Shown here in pieces: positions 6,255 through 9,606 of a DNA stretch of 9,606 bases; the stretch's first letter is position 1; each line of letters starts with the position of its first letter. This stretch comes from Comamonadaceae bacterium (GTDB lineage: Bacteria > Pseudomonadota > Gammaproteobacteria > Burkholderiales > Burkholderiaceae_C): NCBI GenBank assembly GCA_947452325.1, contig CANGCZ010000046.1, positions 1-9,606 of the forward strand, given 5' to 3'. The notes under the pieces were generated by a model, which was not told the origin of the DNA, searched no databases, and saw only the letters and a list, made by a program, of their open reading frames with translations. The position numbers and the translations under genes are program-made.

Positions 6255-7238
6255 ATGAGCAAAGCCATTCAATTCAAAACCACCGGCGGACCCGAGGTAT
6301 TGCAACTCGCGGACGTCACGGTCGGCAATCCCGGCCCCGGTGAAGTGCGTATCGCCCACAAGGCCGTTGGTTTGAACTACATCGATGTCTACCACCGCAC
6401 CGGCTTGTACCCGCTGCCTTTGCCGCACGGCTTGGGCATGGAAGGTGCAGGCGTGATCGAAGCTGTGGGCGAAGGCGTCACCCATTTGAAAGCAGGCGAT
6501 CGCGCGGCGTATGCCAGCGCCCCGCCCGGAAGCTATTGCGAAGCGCGGGTCATGCCAGCCAAAAACGTGTGCAAATTGCCTGACAACATTTCGTTTGAAA
6601 CTGCAGCCGGCATGATGCTCAAAGGCATGACCGTGCAATATTTGCTCAAGCGCACTTTGCCGCAAGCCGGTTTGCAAGCGGGCGATTTGATTTTGTTCCA
6701 CGCCGCTGCCGGTGGTGTCGGTTTGATCGCGTGCCAGTGGGCCAAAGCGCTGGGTTTGCAACTCATTGGGACCGCGGGCAGCGACGAAAAATGCGCGCTG
6801 GCCAAAGCCAACGGCGCAGCCCATGTCATCAATTACAACAAAGAAGACTTTGAGGCCCGCGTCAAAGACATCACCCACGGCAAGGGAGTGAAAGTGGTGT
6901 ATGACTCGGTCGGCAAAGACACCTGGGACAAATCGCTCAACTGCTTATCGCCTTTCGGATTGATGGCCAGCTTCGGCAATGCCTCCGGTCCGGTCGAACC
7001 GTTTGCCCCGGGTTCATTGGGCGCCAAAGGCTCGATTTATGTGACGCGCCAAACCTTGTTCACACACATCGCCACCCGTGAAACCAACCAGCAAATGGCC
7101 GAAGATTTGTTTGATGTGGTCGGCAGCGGCAAGGTGAAGATCCATATCGAACAGCGTTACCCTTTGGCCGAAGCTGCTCAGGCGCACCGCGACCTGGAAG
7201 CGCGCAAAACCACCGGCAGCACTCTGCTGACCGTGTGA
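6255..7238 (+). CDS. qor: NADPH:quinone oxidoreductase (zeta-crystallin type)
   Basis: 327-residue cytosolic enzyme of the medium-chain dehydrogenase/reductase superfamily that reduces quinones with NADPH. The length equals that of E. coli Qor (from memory). The N-terminal catalytic domain shows GLNYIDVYHRTGLYPLPLP and GMEGAGVIEAVGEGV, the quinone-oxidoreductase signature, and lacks the zinc-binding cysteines and Glu of alcohol dehydrogenases. The nucleotide-binding domain starts around residue 140 and has the motif HAAAGGVG (residues 149-156), usual for NADPH-preferring QORs. The C-terminus has EQRYPLAEAAQAHRDLEARKTTGST, a typical ending. The ATG has a strong AGGAG six bases upstream. It stands alone, divergent from a DMT transporter and closed by a strong terminator. 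The likely role is quinone or reactive-carbonyl detoxification, by family analogy. Confidence 0.95.
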   Translation: MSKAIQFKTTGGPEVLQLADVTVGNPGPGEVRIAHKAVGLNYIDVYHRTGLYPLPLPHGLGMEGAGVIEAVGEGVTHLKAGDRAAYASAPPGSYCEARVMPAKNVCKLPDNISFETAAGMMLKGMTVQYLLKRTLPQAGLQAGDLILFHAAAGGVGLIACQWAKALGLQLIGTAGSDEKCALAKANGAAHVINYNKEDFEARVKDITHGKGVKVVYDSVGKDTWDKSLNCLSPFGLMASFGNASGPVEPFAPGSLGAKGSIYVTRQTLFTHIATRETNQQMAEDLFDVVGSGKVKIHIEQRYPLAEAAQAHRDLEARKTTGSTLLTV

Positions 7239-7253
7239 TGTGTCATCGAAAGG

Positions 7254-7280
7254 GCCGCCGCTGAAAGTCGGCGGCTTTTT
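7254..7280 (+). terminator. Rho-independent terminator after qor
   Basis: A perfect 7-bp GC stem, GCCGCCG (7254-7260) with CGGCGGC (7269-7275), closes an 8-nt loop and is followed directly by TTTTT (7276-7280). It begins 15 nt after the qor stop. The next gene starts only 24 nt beyond the T-tract. Confidence 0.92.
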
Positions 7281-7304
7281 CATGTCATTTCAACAGGCCT
7301 CGGT

Positions 7305-9002
7305 TTGAATCACAGTACTTACAGATCTCTTGATACCGCATTGCGCCCGCATCTGCTGGCTTGGGTATTGCTGACTTTGCTGGTCAACGCCTTGCCTTTG
7401 TTCACGCCCATTTTGAACGAAGGCGACTCGGTGTTATATGCCGCTTTGTCGCAGCACATGGTGTTGAGTGGTAACTGGAATGACTTGATCTTGGATGGAC
7501 GCGATTGGCTGGACAAACCGCATTTCCCTTTTTGGTTAGGTGCTTTGTCGTTCAAGTTGCTGGGTATCAGTGTGTTTGCCTACATGTTGCCGGGCTACCT
7601 ATGTCACCTGCTCGGCGGCTATTACACCTATCGAATCGCACGTCTGTTTCATGGTCGTGATACCGGCTTGATCGCCTTGCTGGTCTACGTGTCTGCCTAC
7701 CATTTGATGTACACCACCACGGCCTTGAAAGCCGAAGCGTTTTTGACCGCCAGCATCATGGGCGCGTGTTATTACTGGCTGCGCTTGGATGCGCAATTCC
7801 GATGGAAATATGTGCTGCTCGGCGGCTTGTTCAGCGGCATATCTGTGATGACCAAAGGTGTGTTCACCTTGATCACCATCAGCAGCGGTTTGCTGTGCAT
7901 GTGGGCTTACCAGGGTCGCTGGCGCGAATTGTTTCGCTGGAAATGGCTGGCTGCTTTTATTGTGACGCTGTTGTGCCTGATGCCCGAGGTGTTGGCCTTG
8001 TACCGGCAGTTCGACATGCACCCGGAAAAAACCGTGTTTGATCACACCGGTGTCTCAGGCATACGTTTCTTTGTGTGGGACAGCCAGTTCGGGCGGTTTT
8101 TCAACGTCGGCCCGATCACACATACCGGCGGCAACAAACTGTTTTTCGTGCTGGTGTTTGCATGGGCGTTTTTGCCTTGGGTAGCTGCTTTTGTGTTGGC
8201 TTGCTGGCGGGCTGTGCGTCCTGTCGGTGAACCTGATTCCAGCAGTCGCGCTCAACAGGTGTACTTGCTTGGTAGCTTTTTTGTCAGCTTCATCATGTTC
8301 AGCCTGACCAGTTTTCAGTTGGACTACTACACCGTCATCGTTTACCCGTTTGCAGCCTTGCTGTGCGCGCCATTGCTGTTGTCGACTGTCTCTGACAGCA
8401 AAGCGGTAGGTGTGCGCAGGCTGCAATCAGCCATGGGCTTGCTGACTTTGACGCTGGCAGTGTGGCTGAGTGTCAAAATCGGTCATCCGGCCTTGTTGTT
8501 ATTGACAGGACTTGGTGTGTCGGTCTGGTTGATTTACGCGTGGCTGCAAAAAAAGCAGTGGCACGGTATGGGTGTGTTGGTCTACCCGGTGATGGCAGTC
8601 AACCTCTTGTATCTGGTGCTAGAAGGCATGACGCTGATCGCGCACACGCGTTGCAGCATTCCCTACAACGTCATGCCATCCATGGCAAATGAGCCCACTG
8701 TGCCCTTGGTGGTTTACCGGTTAGACCCGCCTGTGAGCTATGAATTGGGTTTGTACCGACAAACCGCGCCGGTATTGCGCATAGACAAGCCTGAAGATTT
8801 GCCGCCGACCGGTGCCAGCTATTTCTTGTTGACCCGCACATCAGCCGCTGATGCATTGGCGGCAAGAACCGGTGTCATGACAGCCGTTGTGTCAGGTGAT
8901 TGGGTGGACCACAAGACAGGTACTTTGCCCCGGCAGATGGAGCTGGCCGCAGGGCGTGCGCCTTTGGAAAATTTCAGTTTGTACAAAGTCACGCCGCGTT
9001 AA
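7305..9002 (+). CDS. ArnT-like glycosyltransferase family 39 (PMT_2) membrane protein
   Basis: 565-residue polytopic inner-membrane protein of the ArnT/PMT_2 type. Such enzymes move a sugar from a polyprenyl-phosphate donor to lipid A, another glycan or a protein on the outer face of the membrane. The first helix (about residues 17-36) leads into NEGDSVLYAALSQHMVLSGNW and then DWLDKPHFPFWLGAL, matching the ArnT layout of an acidic pair in the first loop (here Glu39 and Asp41) and a KPP-like motif (Lys71-Pro72). Many hydrophobic helices follow, and the last 100 or so residues form a mostly soluble, probably periplasmic, domain. Acceptor and sugar cannot be read from sequence. The start is taken as TTG because no ATG or GTG lies upstream in frame, and the first in-frame ATG (residue 52) would remove the first helix and the acidic residues; AGG at 7295-7297 may serve as ribosome site. 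It lies immediately after the qor terminator, with little room for a promoter. Confidence 0.88.
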   Translation: MNHSTYRSLDTALRPHLLAWVLLTLLVNALPLFTPILNEGDSVLYAALSQHMVLSGNWNDLILDGRDWLDKPHFPFWLGALSFKLLGISVFAYMLPGYLCHLLGGYYTYRIARLFHGRDTGLIALLVYVSAYHLMYTTTALKAEAFLTASIMGACYYWLRLDAQFRWKYVLLGGLFSGISVMTKGVFTLITISSGLLCMWAYQGRWRELFRWKWLAAFIVTLLCLMPEVLALYRQFDMHPEKTVFDHTGVSGIRFFVWDSQFGRFFNVGPITHTGGNKLFFVLVFAWAFLPWVAAFVLACWRAVRPVGEPDSSSRAQQVYLLGSFFVSFIMFSLTSFQLDYYTVIVYPFAALLCAPLLLSTVSDSKAVGVRRLQSAMGLLTLTLAVWLSVKIGHPALLLLTGLGVSVWLIYAWLQKKQWHGMGVLVYPVMAVNLLYLVLEGMTLIAHTRCSIPYNVMPSMANEPTVPLVVYRLDPPVSYELGLYRQTAPVLRIDKPEDLPPTGASYFLLTRTSAADALAARTGVMTAVVSGDWVDHKTGTLPRQMELAAGRAPLENFSLYKVTPR

Positions 9003-9018
9003 GTTTTTGTTCAATTCA

Positions 9019-9047
9019 TCGACTTTGATGTGTATGGTGTGTATCAT
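9019..9047 (+). promoter_or_regulatory. Candidate promoter of hicAB, possibly giving a leaderless message
   Basis: The -35 candidate is TCGACT (9019-9024, four of six matches), with a 17-nt spacer and -10 TATCAT (9042-9047, five of six). The hicA ATG begins only 7 nt after the -10 box, so transcription would start at or next to the A of the ATG. No Shine-Dalgarno precedes that ATG, which fits a leaderless start. Confidence 0.45.
9029..9044 (+). repeat. Direct repeat overlapping the hicAB promoter
   Basis: TGTGTAT occurs at 9029-9035 and again at 9038-9044, a 9-nt period covering the spacer and the -10 candidate. HicB proteins with a ribbon-helix-helix C-terminus often repress their own operon, so this may be the operator; that assignment is inference. 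Confidence 0.35.
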
Positions 9048-9053
9048 TTTTGA

Positions 9054-9242
9054 ATGAAGAGCAAAGACCTCATCACCCAACTTCAAAATGCAGGATGGGT
9101 ATTGCGTGGGTCAAAAGGTTCACATCATATTTTTGTGCATCCCGTCATAGCCGGGCATTTGAGTGTGCCGCACCCCAAAAAAGACTTGGGAATTGGCATG
9201 GTGCATAAACTTCTCAAGCAGGCTGGTCTCAAAGAAAGTTAA
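9054..9242 (+). CDS. hicA: HicA family mRNA interferase toxin
   Basis: 62-residue protein of the HicA toxin family, small double-stranded-RNA-binding-like ribonucleases that cleave mRNA and slow growth when not bound by HicB. The sequence opens MKSKDLITQLQNAGW, continues with RGSKGSHHIFVHP, where His24 in GSHH is the expected catalytic residue, and then has the family motif VPHPKKDLGIGMVHKLLKQAG. The length is normal and no key residue is missing, so the toxin looks intact. The ATG at 9054 gives the canonical N-terminus but lacks a Shine-Dalgarno. It is followed after 3 nt by hicB in the usual toxin-first order, so the two should be translated from one message. Confidence 0.95.
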   Translation: MKSKDLITQLQNAGWVLRGSKGSHHIFVHPVIAGHLSVPHPKKDLGIGMVHKLLKQAGLKES

Positions 9243-9245
9243 AAC

Positions 9246-9606
9246 ATGAAGTACCCAATAGCGATTGAACCCGGAAACAAGAAAACTGCATGGGGTGTGG
9301 CGGTGCCTGATTTGCCGGGTTGTTTTTCAGCGGCTGATTCAGGTATTGATGAGGCAATTGAAAACGCTGAACAAGCCATTGAGCTTTGGATTGAAACGGC
9401 TCTGGATTTGGGGCAAAGCATTCCCACGCCCAGTTCCATCACTGATTTACAGAAAAATCCAGAGTACAAGGGTTGGATTTGGGCGGTGGCATCCATTGAC
9501 CCAGCTTTGTTATCCGACGAAATAGAACGTGTAAATATCAGCTTACCCAAACGTGTGTTGGCCCGCTTGGATGCCAAAGCCAAAGCCTATGGAGAAAGCC
9601 GCTCAG
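9246..9606 (+). CDS. hicB: HicB family antitoxin, cut by the window edge
   Basis: 120 codons are visible with no stop, so the 3' end lies outside the window. The N-terminal part, MKYPIAIEPGNKKTAWGVAV followed by PDLPGCFSAADSGIDEAIEN, is the HicB partial RNase H-like fold that binds and neutralises HicA. After a linker comes EIERVNISLPKRVLARLDAKAKAYGESRS (about residues 92-120), the start of a ribbon-helix-helix DNA-binding domain typical of the larger HicB type that also represses the operon. The ATG is 3 nt after the hicA stop, with only a weak purine-rich AAAGAAAG upstream, suggesting translational coupling. Confidence 0.93.
   Translation, partial: MKYPIAIEPGNKKTAWGVAVPDLPGCFSAADSGIDEAIENAEQAIELWIETALDLGQSIPTPSSITDLQKNPEYKGWIWAVASIDPALLSDEIERVNISLPKRVLARLDAKAKAYGESRS

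Noticed and set aside
6162..6878. Upstream extension of the - strand transporter frame to 548 residues
   Set aside because: The extension lies antisense to most of the first two thirds of qor and shows no membrane or domain pattern; the transporter has a normal length from the ATG at 6161.

Overview
The window looks like a chromosomal segment from a betaproteobacterium, most likely order Burkholderiales. The reasons are the DUF3422 membrane protein, the style of the gamma-glutamyltransferase-family protein and the moderately GC-rich coding sequence. This assignment comes from recognising protein families by eye; no database search was run. Coding density is high, with nine genes that look complete at both ends (one of them carrying an apparent internal deletion) and one partial gene at each edge. 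No rRNA, tRNA, CRISPR array, insertion sequence or phage gene was seen.

Left part (1-4514, + strand). The 3' end of a DUF3422 membrane-anchored protein is followed, after 57 bases, by four tightly packed genes. These encode a gamma-glutamyltransferase-family Ntn-hydrolase, an EamA/DMT transporter (GTG start 3 nt downstream), a short-chain dehydrogenase/reductase relative (10-nt overlap, good Shine-Dalgarno) and a remnant of a prolyl-4-hydroxylase-type 2-oxoglutarate/Fe(II) oxygenase (10 nt further on). Three of the four depart from textbook active sites. The hydrolase keeps the autocatalytic Thr but changes residues that bind gamma-glutamyl substrates. The SDR lacks the YxxxK pair. The oxygenase appears to have lost its central catalytic segment by an in-frame deletion.

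Middle (4515-7280). Two genes lie on the - strand. One is a small secreted protein with a sulfite-oxidase/molybdopterin-binding-like fold but no cysteine at all, preceded by the only strongly AT-rich stretch of the window, which holds a candidate promoter. The other is a second EamA/DMT transporter. It is divergent from a + strand NADPH:quinone oxidoreductase (qor), which ends in a clear Rho-independent terminator.

Right part (7281-9606, + strand). A large ArnT-like (GT39/PMT_2) membrane glycosyltransferase with a probable TTG start directly follows the qor terminator. After it comes a HicA-HicB toxin-antitoxin pair. hicA appears to have a promoter so close to its ATG that the message may be leaderless, and hicB runs off the right edge. 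The hicAB pair is the only recognisable accessory module; the rest looks like ordinary chromosomal metabolism, transport and envelope genes. No clearly new multi-gene system was found. The points most worth a second look are the internally deleted oxygenase, the Cys-less molybdopterin-fold protein and the unusual active sites in the left-hand cluster.
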